From Welwitschia mirabilis (taxonomy: Eukaryota; Gnetophyta; Gnetopsida; Welwitschiales), in NCBI GenBank assembly GCA_051453625.1, contig JBOZIK010000001.1, positions 58,472,007-58,521,834 on the forward strand: 49,828 nt of DNA, written 5' to 3'. A program made the position numbers and the translations under genes. Below are positions 1 to 12,132 of the stretch, in pieces. The number at the start of each line of letters is the position of its first letter. Position 1 is the first letter of the stretch. A model generated the notes under the pieces. The model was not told the origin of the DNA and searched no databases. It was given only the letters and a program-made list of their open reading frames with translations.

Positions 1-998
1 CATAAGTTATCACCTTACCATCTTGCATTAAAAATACTTTTAATTCTTGACTTGAGCCATCTATGTAAATGGTTTAAGGCTTTTCTGATTTTGGCATTCT
101 TAGCACTGGTGTAGAAAAAAGAATTGATTTCAATGCTTGAAAATATTCATCACATCGTTTGATCCATACAAACTACTTATTCTTCCTTAGTAATGTAGTT
201 AATGGAGAATCTATCTTTGAAAATTTTTTAATAAACCTTATATAATATCCTATAAGGTCAAGAAAACTTCTGGCGTTGATTTAGGCTTAGGTCATTCACA
301 ACAGCTTAGACCTTTTTCTCACCTACGCTGATTCCATCTTCTGAAATCACATGATTCAAAAATTTAACTTTAGATAGCAAAAACTCATAGTTATTAATAT
401 TTTCATAAAATTAATTTCTTTGTAAGGTATCGAGTACTATCCTCAAGTGCTACTCATGTGTACACTAAAATTTCCTTAATAAAGACTACTATGAAATGAT
501 CTAGATAAGATCTAAAAATATCATTCATCATTGTCATGAATGTTGTTGGTGCATTAGTCAGACCGAAAGGAACTACTTTAAACTCATAATTTCCATATGT
601 GGTTCGAAAAGCTATTTTAAAAACATCTTCTTCCTTGATCCTAAGTTGATAATATTCAAACTTAAAATCAATCTTAGAGAAAACTTTAGCATACTTTAGT
701 TGATCAAATAGATCCTTTATCTTAGGCAAGAAATAACTATTCCTTATTGTAACTTTATTTAATGTTCTATAATCCACACAAAGTCTTAAACTTCCATCCT
801 TCTTTTTAATAAAAAGTATTCATAATCCCATGGTAATATGCTTGGCCTAATCAACTCCTTATCTAGTAGAGTAGCTAAATGAGTCTTCAACTTTATCAAC
901 TCAAAAGGAAACATCCTATAAGGTGCTTTATAAATTGGTTCAACATCTGACTTAATGGATATTTCAAAATTCCTTCTTGTATGATTCATGGTCTTCAT
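1..998 (-). pseudogene. Ty3/gypsy pol remnant: reverse transcriptase and RNase H
   Basis: This is the decayed pol gene of a Ty3/gypsy retrotransposon, read on the minus strand and cut by the window edge. From 998 down to about 786 the frame gives the RT entry region (KAPYRM, then LLDKELIRPS). From 777 to 454 it gives the RT core: [35 protein letters not shown] and [12 protein letters not shown]. From about 400 to 1 come the RT/RNase H connection (FLNHVIS.DGISV, a Y-x-RFIK-FSKI match) and the RNase H start (DGSSQ.LKVFLMQDGKVITY). The order and wording match chromovirus-type pol rather than Athila/Tat. A one-base deletion near 793-799 separates the first two segments, and stop codons occur below 330 (for example in EKKV*AVV). 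The catalytic F-x-DD box reads FIKE at 472-483. The element is inactive. Calling the clade chromovirus is inference from motif wording. Confidence 0.9.
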
Positions 999-1545
999 TC
1001 CATTCTTGTATGATTCTTGATTTTTTATTTATTTCTTGCATAGTCTTTATCTCTTGCATCTTGAATAGCCTTATGTTTTGAATGATTTTAATTGTTATTC
1101 CTGTATGGTTATTCTTGCATATTTTTTATGAGTTGCTTACTTTGTTCATACTTCATACACCTCATATTAGAATTTTCTTTTGGTTAGTTATATCATATCT
1201 CATCTTGTCAAAGTGTTGTGATGAGTTCTTGATTCAACTTATTCTAAATATCGAAAACTAGCTAGGATAACTAATTGTTCGGACTTCAGAGAGAGATGCT
1301 CTTTGAAGGAAGTTCCAAGGCCATGGGACTGAAGTTCCAAGATGAATAGGGAAGAATTTACCATTTATCCCTCTTAAATTATGTGTAACTGGATTACTTA
1401 AATATGTTATGGAGTAATAGTAAAGAGGATTAATTTAAATGAAGCCTTGGTATTTTTTTATTTGTTCTTGATATCCCTTTTTACTTGATAACCCTTATCA
1501 TTCCAACCCTTATCATGGACTATACTAGGAACTATAAAGGTTACA
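999..1545. other. No gene seen; retroelement debris
   Basis: This stretch probably continues the minus-strand retroelement upstream of its RT, but no protein motif could be read in either strand. Short echoes such as gaagttccaag occur twice at 1309-1343. No open frame is worth reporting. Confidence 0.5.
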
Positions 1546-2254
1546 ATTCTCTCATCATACTATTTGTATTAAACAAGTATTTGAGTNNNNNNNNNNNNNN
1601 NNNNNNNNNNNNNNNNNNNNNNNNNNNNNNNNNNNNNNNNNNNNNNNNNNNNNNNNNNNNNNNNNNNNNNNNNNNNNNNNNNNNNNNNNNNNNNNNNNNN
1701 NNNNNNNNNNNNNNNNNNNNNNNNNNNNNNNNNNNNNNNNNNNNNNNNNNNNNNNNNNNNNNNNNNNNNNNNNNNNNNNNNNNNNNNNNNNNNNNNNNNN
1801 NNNNNNNNNNNNNNNNNNNNNNNNNNNNNNNNNNNNNNNNNNNNNNNNNNNNNNNNNNNNNNNNNNNNNNNNNNNNNNNNNNNNNNNNNNNNNNNNNNNN
1901 NNNNNNNNNNNNNNNNNNNNNNNNNNNNNNNNNNNNNNNNNNNNNNNNNNNNNNNNNNNNNNNNNNNNNNNNNNNNNNNNNNNNNNNNNNNNNNNNNNNN
2001 NNNNNNNNNNNNNNNNNNNNNNNNNNNNNNNNNNNNNNNNNNNNNNNNNNNNNNNNNNNNNNNNNNNNNNNNNNNNNNNNNNNNNNNNNNNNNNNNNNNN
2101 NNNNNNNNNNNNNNNNNNNNNNNNNNNNNNNNNNNNNNNNNNNNNNNNNNNNNNNNNNNNNNNNNNNNNNNNNNNNNNNNNNNNNNNNNNNNNNNNNNNN
2201 NNNNNNNNNNNNNATTCTCTCATCATACTATTTGTATTAAACAAGTATTTGAGT
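1546..2254. repeat. Identical 41-bp direct repeats flanking an N gap
   Basis: Bases 1546-1586 and 2214-2254 are the same 41-bp sequence (starting attctctcatc, ending tatttgagt). They sit immediately left and right of the 627-base N run at 1587-2213. This pattern is usual when two contig ends overlap but were scaffolded with a gap instead of merged, or when a tandem repeat collapsed. Open frames that appear to cross this region are artefacts of the N run. Confidence 0.9.
1587..2213. other. Assembly gap (627 N)
   Basis: This is a run of N with no sequence information. Its flanks are the identical 41-bp repeats, so its true length may be zero. Confidence 0.99.
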
Positions 2255-2599
2255 GAAGCATAGGAAAAGCTAATTATCTTATCAAAGAGGGCATTTTGGA
2301 AATGTTGATTTTCTATCATGTACTTGAGAAAGTATTAGAATTTAGTAATTTATTCATCATTTTATCATGTAATCTATTGCATTTTGTGGTTGACCTATGA
2401 TGGCAATATAATACTTGGATTATTTTGGATATAAAAAGGTATTTGTTTTCTCTTATATTTAATCATTATATGAGATATTTACCTCCTTTACTTGTAAAAG
2501 TTACTTATGAATGTATTTTTGTATATATTTAGATTCATTAAGAATCACTAGCTTAAATATTTAATAAAAGCATTTGTGAAGGAATAAGTTTATAGTTTT

Positions 2600-3230
2600 G
2601 GAAATTTAGGATTTTACATCCTTGATGTTGAACTATGTCTCCTTTATTGTAGTGTTGTTGCTTTGTAACAAGATGTTGGTTCAGCTTTTAATGAAAATAT
2701 TATTTTACTTTTTATATTCATGTGCATATTCCTTATGGTTCATGTTGGTGATGATTTCATGATAGTTTCATAATTGATATAGGTCATTAAGGGCAATCTT
2801 TGTCAAGGTTGAAATGTTAGTTTAGGAACTTTTATTGAATTTTATATTTTCTAAATTAATAATTTCATGGTTTCCATATTTTGTCTAATGTACTTAATAA
2901 CCTAAGTTGCTTTTGGTTAGTGACGGATTCCTTGATTGATCTAGGTTATACAAAGCTGATCATTGTGATAGGAAGATTTGGTACTCGAATCGATATTGCA
3001 TTTAAAGTAGTTTTCATTTGCATTTGCATAGTGTATTTACTTTTCTTGCATTTAATTTTTCATTTTGTCAAAACCTAAAAAAACACTAAAAATACATTAC
3101 AAAAATCAATTCTTTAGTTTGAGCCTAGTGCCTTTGATGGAGTACAACATTTGGGTTCACTTCTATTTATATTAATGTGTTGTGTTAGTGCATATATTTG
3201 TGATTGATAGAATTTAACTAAGGATGTAAT
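2600..3230 (+). mobile_element. Decayed LTR fragment, R/U5 side, plus orientation
   Basis: This segment matches the 3' half of the LTR at 12133-13681 by eye. Shared landmarks in the same order are tatgtctcctt.attg (2634), tttgtaa.aagatg followed by an AT-rich stretch (2663-2705), acatttgggtt.act (3148-3162) and a final ta.t.gtgtt.tgtgttagt block (3174-3190). It is strongly diverged. A TATA-like ggatataaaaagg lies at 2427-2440 and could mark the U3/R side. Its 5' limit cannot be drawn. No internal domain attached to this LTR was found. Confidence 0.5.
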
Positions 3231-5291
3231 GTTTGCATAAATACATATCATGACACTCTACTATATTAATTACTTTAAGTGGAATGTTGTTCTTTTACTT
3301 TGCATTTATCCCTATGCTAAAAAAATAGATATTCGAGCATAATTATCGCATTATACTTTGTAAGAGAAATAAGAACCAAACCAAATAGAAACCAATTGAT
3401 AGAACATGAAAGATATATGATAAGTTTTGAGTAAAATCAATTAGTTGAAATAAAAATAAATTGATAATACCTTAATAACACAAATTTTACAAGCTAAATG
3501 AGAGATGAAGAATTGATAAATTTCTTTGAAAAATAATATTGTATTAAATCAATGTAAAGGATGATTATCATTTCATGATTCAGTAATGGCACTACTCAAA
3601 GAATGAATCCAAAAAATTTTTGAAGTATTCTTAGGTTGATTAACTAGGAAATGTTTATTTAGACTAAAAATATTCTTAAGATTTAACTGAAACATGGATT
3701 TTCATCAAGAAAGTAAGGATTTCTCCAATTTAAAATTCTAAGATATCTTAAATTATATTTTTCAAAAGTAGGAGGTACTGTGGGATTGGGGGTACACAAA
3801 AGGATGATATTTGGATTTTCACTTTAGAGTGTAAGTGGGAGAGATAAAGGAGCATTTTAGATAAGATTAGATACTTTAAGTTTTATTACTTCATGGAATG
3901 TAAGAAGTCTATCTCTATTTGGTTTTGTTAAATCCCTATAGCTTCTTTCTTATCCTCCTTTCCTTTATTATTTGAATCATCATAATGTTGCATATCATCA
4001 TTTGCCAAATTATTAGATTCATCAAAAAGATTACAAAGAGAAATGTGATCTTTATCTTCATCATAGATTGAAAAATTTTCATATTTCTCATGAATTAATT
4101 CCTCTATTTCAACTTGGTTTTCTAATAGTAAGTATATATTAGAGATATAATTTAATATCTCTATACCATCATCTAATCAATTGTCATCCTCCTCATTATT
4201 ATTTAATTAGTGAGTTGAAATTTCATTATCATTGTGTTAGATATCTTTTACTAAACATGGATCATTTAAATGTTCATCATCAAAATAGAAGTTATTACTA
4301 TGTGTAGCAATTTTGATGTTTTTCTCTTCATTCTCAAGGTAAGAGGTAGTAGACATAGTGGTAGAGGCTTAATAATGTTATGTTGTAAAAGAGCCTTAAG
4401 ATAGTTGATTTTGTAACATTATTTATCAAAGTATTCGTATAAGGCCTATAATGTTTTTATTCATAGTTTTATGCATCTTCTTAAGTTATTCTATTGAATG
4501 ACGAAGTGAATCATCTTGGTTAATTAAATGATTGGAAGAACGTAATAGATATGAGGAATCTATGTCTCCTTAATATTACTCTACTAAAGGGGATTGACAT
4601 ATGCTAAATGATTTATAGAATGCCTTTTTAAATGAGGTAGAAGTCCTTAAATGTTAAAAACCCTAGTTAGTATTCCTACATGAAGACTAAAAAGAAGAAG
4701 AAAAATAGGTATGTTAAAATAAGGAAGGATCTCAATTTCTAGTTTCAACATCATTTCTTATTAACCACTCTCTTTTTTCAAATATTTCCTATAATGTTCT
4801 TTTACTATTATCCACATAATTTAAGTTTCTCTTTTTTCAAAAAATATTTCTTAAAGGATTCTTTTACTATTATTCATAGAAATAGATGAGAAGGATGGAA
4901 CAAGAAGACTTAATTAGCATAAAATCTCTCAAGGCATAAGATGTAGACCAATCTCACTATGAAGCATTTATTAAAAGGATGTGATCAATGTAAATTTTAG
5001 ATGGCAATCTTCAATATCAAACTATGTATAAAGAGTAGGTTTTAAGTGGTAGTATTTAAGTTTACACACAAAACTAACAATAACATGGAAAGAAGAACTC
5101 ATAGAAATTAAAATGAAAGCAAAACCAAGAAAATTAATTAAATTCTAAACAAAATTAAAAAATAAAAAAATTTAAGCTAAACTAAGAAAGAAAAAGAAAA
5201 ATTATATGTACACACTATACAAGTAAATAACTTGAAATCAATTTACTTACTTGATTAGTAAAAATTAACCTTCTAAAATTCCTTAAACTCA
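3231..5291. other. No gene seen; likely internal or leader region of the minus-strand LTR element
   Basis: The primer-binding site at 5292-5309 points leftward, so this should be the leader and gag region of that minus-strand element. Reading both strands gave no recognisable gag, protease or zinc knuckle and no open frame of note. The sequence is AT-rich with many stop codons in every frame. Confidence 0.45.
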
Positions 5292-5309
5292 TCCCTGGTA
5301 ATAATGCCA
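5292..5309 (-). promoter_or_regulatory. Degenerate tRNA-Asp primer-binding site
   Basis: On the minus strand this reads TGGCATTATTACCAGGGA. The Athila/Tat primer-binding site complementary to the 3' end of tRNA-Asp is TGGCGCCGTTGCCGGGGA. The two agree at 12 of 18 positions, and all six differences are G-to-A or C-to-T. It lies six bases after an LTR end (...CACCCCA at 5316), which is the expected spacing. Confidence 0.75.
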
Positions 5310-5315
5310 ATTTAT

Positions 5316-6892
5316 TGGGGTGTGAATCATGTGATCAATTGAGTACTTTCTTCCAATGAATCTTTTATCTTTGATACTTGCAAATCTTAATAAAACTCAT
5401 ACCAAACACACTAGTATATGAGATTTAATCTAAATATCATACTCTAGAGAGGAATTCTAAGCAAGAAATTAGAAGGTTAATTTCAGTAGATCTTTTTTCT
5501 TATTTTTTAATTAAGAAAAGAAAAGTGAATAGCAATGCAAGATGAATGAAAAGATGAAAATGCAATTCAAAAGAGATGTAGATGGAATGAATGCAATCTA
5601 AATGTAATATTTAATCATTTAACCAACCTATTGTTACTCAAGTTAGCCCTTACAATCTACATCAATCACAAATAGTTTTCACTTAATTGTAATTAATAAC
5701 TATAAGGAAGAAAAGAAGAAATTAGTTTTAAAGAACACTTTAATCATTATTTTATAATCAAGATATCCACATCCTCTTATAAAGAAAAAGCTTCTCAATG
5801 AAGGAGACATAGCCTAATACTAAGAGATGTTCTTCTCTGTAACTAGGATGAATCCCTTTCTTAATTGATATTAAAATTGTGATAAGAGTAATTAATGTAA
5901 TTAAGATGAAAAATGAGGGATCTAAGAGGGGTATTTATAACTTTGGGTTGATGATTAAAGTAATTAAGAAGTAATAACAGACTAGGAGCAATCATATCAA
6001 GTATTTCACAACCAATGGAGTTGGTTTTACATTCATTATGGCTATCATATACTTAGTTGTCATTCAAATGATAGGTTGGACAATGTCTCATCTTCTTTGC
6101 TAATGGATTATTATCCTCCACATGCCTTCCTGGGCTAATTGATGAGTATCATCCACCTAGGTGTTGTTTAAATAACATGATGGATGACTATTAGCAAAAA
6201 CATGATTTATTCTTCTATTAATTTTAATAGTCATCTCCTAAGGGTCATCCAATTAAGCAAGAGGATGATGGCCTTTTGAAGTTTCCTCTACTTGTTTTAG
6301 TCATAATTGGATTTGCTCTAAATGTATGATGATTTTTCCTACTGAAATTAGTCTTTCTTCATCCTTATCAGTTACATTGATAAGATTAGACATTCTCCTA
6401 AACTTGATCATGGCTTCTAATTTAATTGATAAACCCTTGTATCTTCCAAAGGAGCTAAATTTGATGGTATACTCTGTCACTTTCCAGGGTCATCTTCAAA
6501 ATGTGATTTGTCTTTATAAATGGTTGTTATCCTCTTTTGTGTCAACTAGATAATAAAGTAGATGGATGTCAATAAAAACCTAATTTCTCTATTTATTGAT
6601 TAAAATGATTATCTCCTGAGTATCATCTAGTTGATAAAGTAGACGATGCTCTTGTTTTTTATCTTCTAGTCCTCCTAATCAACAACCATCATTTTGAACT
6701 GGATTCATGATGCTTTAGATAAGTTAGGAAGTTTGGAGTATGTCTTGAAAATCATCCATAAATTATTGTAAAACTATCCTTTTTTCTTCGTCATAATGGC
6801 TAGTCCACTTTTATCCTCAATTAATTAAAACTTACTCAAATAGACCTAAAACATAATCTAAACATGATGTTAAATATCACCAATTTAACTCA
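5316..6892 (-). mobile_element. 5' LTR of a minus-strand Ty3 (Athila/Tat-type) element
   Basis: This LTR is about 1.58 kb. On the minus strand it begins TG at 6892, in a segment matching the start of the plus-strand LTR at 12133 (AATTGGT.ATATTTAACATCATGTTTA), and ends CCCCA at 5316, just before a tRNA-Asp-type primer-binding site. A TATA box (TATAAATACCCC on the minus strand) lies at about 5928-5939, and the transcript start would lie at lower coordinates. The U3 part (about 6050-6700) carries several copies of a dyad-like motif, GTATCATC-YAGATGAT-AGGTGGACGAT. The 3' part matches 13140-13681 in inverted orientation. It is clearly old, with many point changes relative to its sister LTR. Confidence 0.75.
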
Positions 6893-9475
6893 TAATAGTT
6901 GACTATTTATTAATGGTATTCTAAATTTCTTGATTTAATTTTATTTATTTCTTTAAAGTTTATAATAAGAATTACTTTATTAAGATTTATAATGTAATGA
7001 ATTTCCTTTCACAACTTCATGTCATTTTTCTTAAAATTAATTATTTTTGCATTTTGATTTTTTTTAAATCTACATTTTAAATTTCTATATTTTGAATCAC
7101 TACATTTATGATTTTTGCATTTATAATTCTTGTGTTCTAGTCTTTCTGAACCTTTTTTCCCCTCCTAAATATTAGAAAGAACTTATAGCATTTTCAATTA
7201 AACAAAAATTAGCTCAAATTTAATCATTAATTGTTTTTAAAAAATTTCATAAATAGTTTTAGCATGCTTACAAGACTCATGTTATTTAATCTTAGGATTT
7301 AAATCTCAAAAACATGCATCCTAGTACATAGAACCAATCCTCACTTATTATCAAAGAGGAATATCTAGTAATTATGCATAAAAGTAGTGAGTCTTACACT
7401 TGTAAACAAAACCTTAGAGCCATAAAGTATCAAAACTAAATCATTATTACTTAAAAAAAATCACTAGAAAACTTGTGGAAGAGAAACTTGGGTTACAAAT
7501 TAAAGAAGTTCTACATTATATCAAAGCCTTTAGTAAAGGTAATAGTCAACTAAATGATGATGAAGAAAATGAAAACATTTTTATCCTTAATGATGAAGAA
7601 CTAGTTTATTTTAATGATGAGGAATATAAAGAAATTAAAATAATTTTAGATTAATCCCCTAAAATTTTAAACAAATTCAAGAAATACATCATGAAATATA
7701 TTGATCTAAAATCATAAATAAATAAAACGAAATACATCATGAAATATATTGATATAAAATCATAAATAAATAAAACTGACATTAAATGATCTAACATTAA
7801 AGAATTACTATAGCTAAAGAAAAACTTACACAAAAAATTTTTACTAACCTAATACATACACACCATTCCATAAAAATGTAACAAATACCTTATCCTTTAG
7901 TTTACGTTTAATCTAAAAAGCCATAAATTTAATCAAAAAGACTTTAGCATGAAAGGATGTTAAAGCCCTTCAAGTGAATTAGATTCTTACATCCATTCTT
8001 TAGCTTCTAGAAATAGATTATTAACATATTAGATACCAAAGTTTGAAAGGGTTTTAAGCATTAAAGATCCAAAAATACACATCTAAAGTTTTAAAAATAC
8101 ATGTTATTTATAAGAAATAGATCCAAATATATCAACATATTCATTCTTTTAATCTATTAAAGAAATCACTTTAGAATGGCATCATAGATTGATGTAAAAT
8201 ATTTGATGCATTTCTAAAGCAGTACTCCACTAATGTTCTCTAAATCATTAATCTTGATACTCTAGAACAATGAGAAGATGAAAGTATAATTGAATATGAT
8301 AGGAGGTGTAGATACATAGTTTTAAAATTAAAATACACCATAGTCATATATGATATGATTAAGTTTTTCTAATCTTATGTTTTTTATGTTTTTAACTATC
8401 TTTGTATGTTTGAATTCGATAATATTAAGAAGGACAAAAGAATTAAAGCATAAGAATAAAAAATGGAAAGTTGAAAGATCCTTACAAAAATGCATCGACA
8501 TCAAAGATTTCTATAAAGGAAAATAAAATACCAAAGTTGTGTCTATTATTACATATTTTACATTTACATCTCAACCTTCTAATATGCCAATACTACAAGT
8601 AGAGGATCAGTCTTTTCTTATGAAATTAAGTGTAATTAGAAACATTCATCAAAATGCAACTCTACCAGATTAGTTGTACCTTTATCATAGCTCTTATATG
8701 TCCATTTATTTAAGGGAGTAATTAAACTTTTCACTCCTAAATAATATGAACCCAATGCTCTAAAACCCAAATGGTTTAATAAAAATGAGCATTATTAATG
8801 TCATAGGATAAAATGTTATGATACATATAACTATGGGAACTTGAAACATATAGTTTTAACACATTTTAGAAAATAAACATAAATTTAAATTAAATTGCCC
8901 TCTAACAATCCCCAATGAAATCTTATAGATTTTTAAAGATCCCTTCCTAAGAAATGAGGCCTTAACTTCATCTTAAACTTAAAATGTTGTAATTTAAATA
9001 GATGCAAAGACTTAAATAATTTTCATGGTAAACCAAGATCAAATTTAAAAACATAATATCATTAGTATTAATAAAAAAATATTAGAATAATTTATTATTT
9101 AAACAATATATTTAAAAATTAAAGATATGATTAGAAAATAAAGTTAGGATTGAAGAAGAATTATGGATAATAAAATGTTTAAATTATTTTAAGGATAATG
9201 ATATGACACTCAATTAAACCAGCAATATTTAAATGATGAGGCCAAAGAAAATTCTTAAAATGGTTTAGAATATTATATTTTCTTAATAATAAATTATTCC
9301 AATTATGTTGATATTGTTAATTATCTTATTACTATAAAAACTCCATAGCATTGGACTCACAATTAGGGAAAATCTTTTCTTCATGGAATAAGAGACTATG
9401 AGTGGCATGAACCTCATCTCTACCAAAGATGTAAAGATTAAATCATGTGCAAATGTGTGCTAGAATAAAAGCAAT
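6893..9475. other. No gene seen; retroelement interior
   Basis: This is AT-rich sequence between the minus-strand LTR and the plus-strand integrase remnant. The right part is probably the gag-pol interior of the plus-strand element, because zinc-binding integrase sequence starts at about 9490. No RT or protease motif could be read. A short acidic run (ENENIFILNDEELVYFNDEEY) is open at about 7565-7635 on the plus strand but has no recognisable family. Confidence 0.45.
7681..7776. repeat. Two-copy 48-bp tandem duplication
   Basis: The unit starting gaaatacatcatgaaatata occurs at 7681 and again at 7729. The copies differ at one visible position (gatctaaaa versus gatataaaa). Surrounding sequence is not duplicated. 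The near-identity suggests a recent slip or duplication in otherwise decayed DNA. Confidence 0.9.
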
Positions 9476-9479
9476 ATGA

Positions 9480-10620
9480 TATCCTTACTCTTTGTTATCG
9501 TGAAATGTGTGAAGCTCATTTTAGTGGACAAAAGACTTCTATAAAAATCCTTCATGAAGGTTTTTATTAGTCCACCCTCTTTAAATGTTCATTTTAATTT
9601 ACAAAAAATGTAATTCTTATTAAAACTTTGGTAGCCTTTCCAGATCTTAATACATGCCCCTCCAACCTCTCTTAGGGTGTGAAACTTTTGATTATTGAGG
9701 CATAGACTTTATAAGCCCTCTTATACCATCTTCTTATAATAAAAATTACATCTTAATGATTGTGGATTATGTGACCAAATGGGTAGAATCCATTCCCACA
9801 ATCATAGATGATGCCAAAATTGTATGTTTTTTTTCCTTAGATCTAACATTTTTCATAGATTTGACTTTCTTAAAATCTTGATTAGGGACCAAGGCACTCT
9901 TTTATAAATAATATTCTTAGGAAACTTATTATTTCTATTGGAATTAAGCATAGAGTATTCAATCCTTATCATCCATAAGGAAATAAAGAAAGTACTTTAA
10001 AAACTAATCTCCTAAAATAAGAAGTTTTAGTCTGTTAAACTTAATGATGTACTTTGGGCTTACTGCACTACTTGACGTTATTCACTTGGTTTTTCCTCTT
10101 ATAAACGTGTATATGGTAAAGATTGTGTTCTTCCTATTAATGTGTGATACAATTCTTTCAAAACCATGTATTTTGATGATAATACTTAACATGAACTAAT
10201 CTAACTTCAACATCATCATGAAAAATGAAATCATTCTATTCATAGACAACTCATTCAAAAAGCTAAAGAAAAATTTTACCATGNNNNNNNNNNACCATTA
10301 CAAAAAGCTTATTTCTAAATCTTTTTAACTTGGTTAGTTCTTTTATTATTAATACTCAAGTGCATCTTCTTCATAATAAATTGACATCTAAATGGCTAGG
10401 TCCTTATTGGATAGAAAAAGTGTATGTTAATGGCTATCTTGAGATTTCTAATTTAAACACTTATAAAAGGTTTAAAGTAAATGGACAATGATTGAAGTTA
10501 TATCAATCACCTAATGATTGTCATTATACCATGGATATGATTGAAGTAATTGACCTAGATGATCCTCTTACCTAAGAGGGACATCTCCCTCTATCATTAT
10601 CTAAATGGTTTTTTTAACTA
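9480..10620 (+). pseudogene. Ty3 Athila/Tat-type integrase remnant, first copy
   Basis: This is a decayed integrase on the plus strand. Readable pieces in order are: the N-terminal zinc-finger region (AHFSGQKT, ILHEGFY), the core start (IVDYVTKWVESIPTI, carrying the first Asp), RDQGTLF (second Asp), NPYHP*GNKEST, DVLWAY, VYGK.CVLPI, and the C-terminal region (HNKLTSKWLGPYWIEKVY, then RFKVNGQ*LKLY). Several frame changes and stops interrupt it, including CAA to TAA in YHPQ and CGA to TGA after KVNGQ. The RFKVNGQ-type ending is characteristic of Athila/Tat integrases. It probably belongs with the polypurine tract and LTR that start at about 12.12 kb in the same orientation. Confidence 0.85.
10284..10293. 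other. Assembly gap (10 N)
   Basis: This is a ten-N placeholder inside the integrase remnant. The flanks read accatg and accatt, hinting at a short overlap. Confidence 0.99.
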
Positions 10621-12117
10621 GATTCTCTAGTTGAGTAATTTTACTTTTTGATCATCTACTAATTTGCTTTTGTGTTAGATTTCATATACATTTCCATGAA
10701 AGTAATTCTTTACTTTGGGTGTTTTAGAATGATAAATATTAGATTTTAGCCAATCTAAAACATTCCAATATCTATGAACTTCATGGTAATTTCTTCTTAA
10801 GCACTAGTTTATGTCAAATTAGATGCTAATTCGTAACTTTATATTTAGCTAATTTATTATTTTAATAATCAATCAATGTTTCAAAAAGGAAATCATATTT
10901 TGTTCTTTTAGGAAAAAAATTTGAACAAACAAGAGAAACAAAGAAAAGATAAAATATTAAAAAAAATATCCAAATAAATTCCATGATTTTCTACCATAAG
11001 CATATCAGGGTGAATTTTCCTAAAAAGGACCTTTGGCAGTATGATATGATAGCTATGGAAACTCCATCAAAGAGTTAATTAGCCATGAACTAGTCTCAAT
11101 TATTGGTTCTTACTCTTTTGGCAGTGGTTACACTTCCCTCATCATAATAAATAATGTTTTTTAACACCTGATTAATTGGATTTTCATAACTCTAAAGTTA
11201 TAACTTTATGAGAATGATAGAACATATTGAACATTGGATGATTTATTAACAATAGTTTTTTTTTTTTTTTTAGAGCAAATTATTAGATTGATTTTAGTCC
11301 TGATGTTACATTACATACTTTATAGAAGAACCATTTGATATTACTGAAATCATTTTCCCTATCACATAAAGCTTATTATGATTTAGCACTAAATCATGCA
11401 TTTTTATTACCAAGTAGTTCTATGATGAATACCAATGAAGTCTGGTTAGATTAATATTTAGGATAAAGTAGTTAATCTTCTTCATATACCTTCATGTTCA
11501 TTTGTATTTTTCATATACTTGAGTGTTTTTATGTGGATATATCAAAGCCATTTTCACATTTTAGTCTCATCTTAATAGGACATATATCTTTTTAGTTTGT
11601 CATTATCTCTAGTTATTTTTCCTTCTTCTGATCATACTCTTACTTTCATATTTGAGCATTAGTTTATCTCCTTCTTACTCTTTACCTCTTCTAATGTGCT
11701 TACATTTCCTTTTTTTTCCTTTAATTTTTTTGTTATGTTTTTTCACTTTTTTTAAGCTCTATTTTACATCCCTTGACACTTTTTACTCTTTTCTTCTAAT
11801 TATCATAAATGAATTTGCTTAAAATTTGGGATGAATTTATCTACTTCATGGGGGTGGAATCTTTAGGATCATCCAAATATCATCTTTAATTGCAAAGAAT
11901 TTGTTCATTGAAAATATGTTTTTCATAGATCTGAACTAATAAAATTTAAAATTAATCCATATATTTCTCATGATGTTAAATGGAAATATCTTTTTAATAT
12001 GCATTCTATGTTTGATAATATAAGATTCTTTATGCTTGAGTATTATGTTTCATCCTTTTTCCAATTTAGCTTACTTCTATACTTTTTCATTTTCTTCATC
12101 AAGGACTGACAAATGCT
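10621..12117. other. No gene seen; pol-to-LTR spacer
   Basis: This lies between the integrase end and the polypurine tract of the plus-strand element. Athila-type elements often carry an env-like ORF here, but no open frame or membrane segment could be supported. A T13 tract occurs at about 11258-11272, and a second purine-rich stretch (catgggggtggaa) at about 11847-11860 may be a spare polypurine tract. Confidence 0.5.
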
Positions 12118-12130
12118 TAGTGGGGGGGAC
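12118..12130 (+). promoter_or_regulatory. Polypurine tract before the 3' LTR
   Basis: TAGTGGGGGGGAC stands immediately upstream of the LTR start at 12133 and is the only such G run nearby. This is the expected plus-strand primer site of an LTR retrotransposon and fixes the element's orientation. Confidence 0.75.
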
Positions 12131-12132
12131 TA

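Noticed and set aside
1485-2319. Long open frames on both strands across 1.5-2.3 kb
   Set aside because: Almost all codons are N. The frames exist only because the gap contains no stops. The same applies to frames over 13678-14655, 33360-33948 and 35417-35993.
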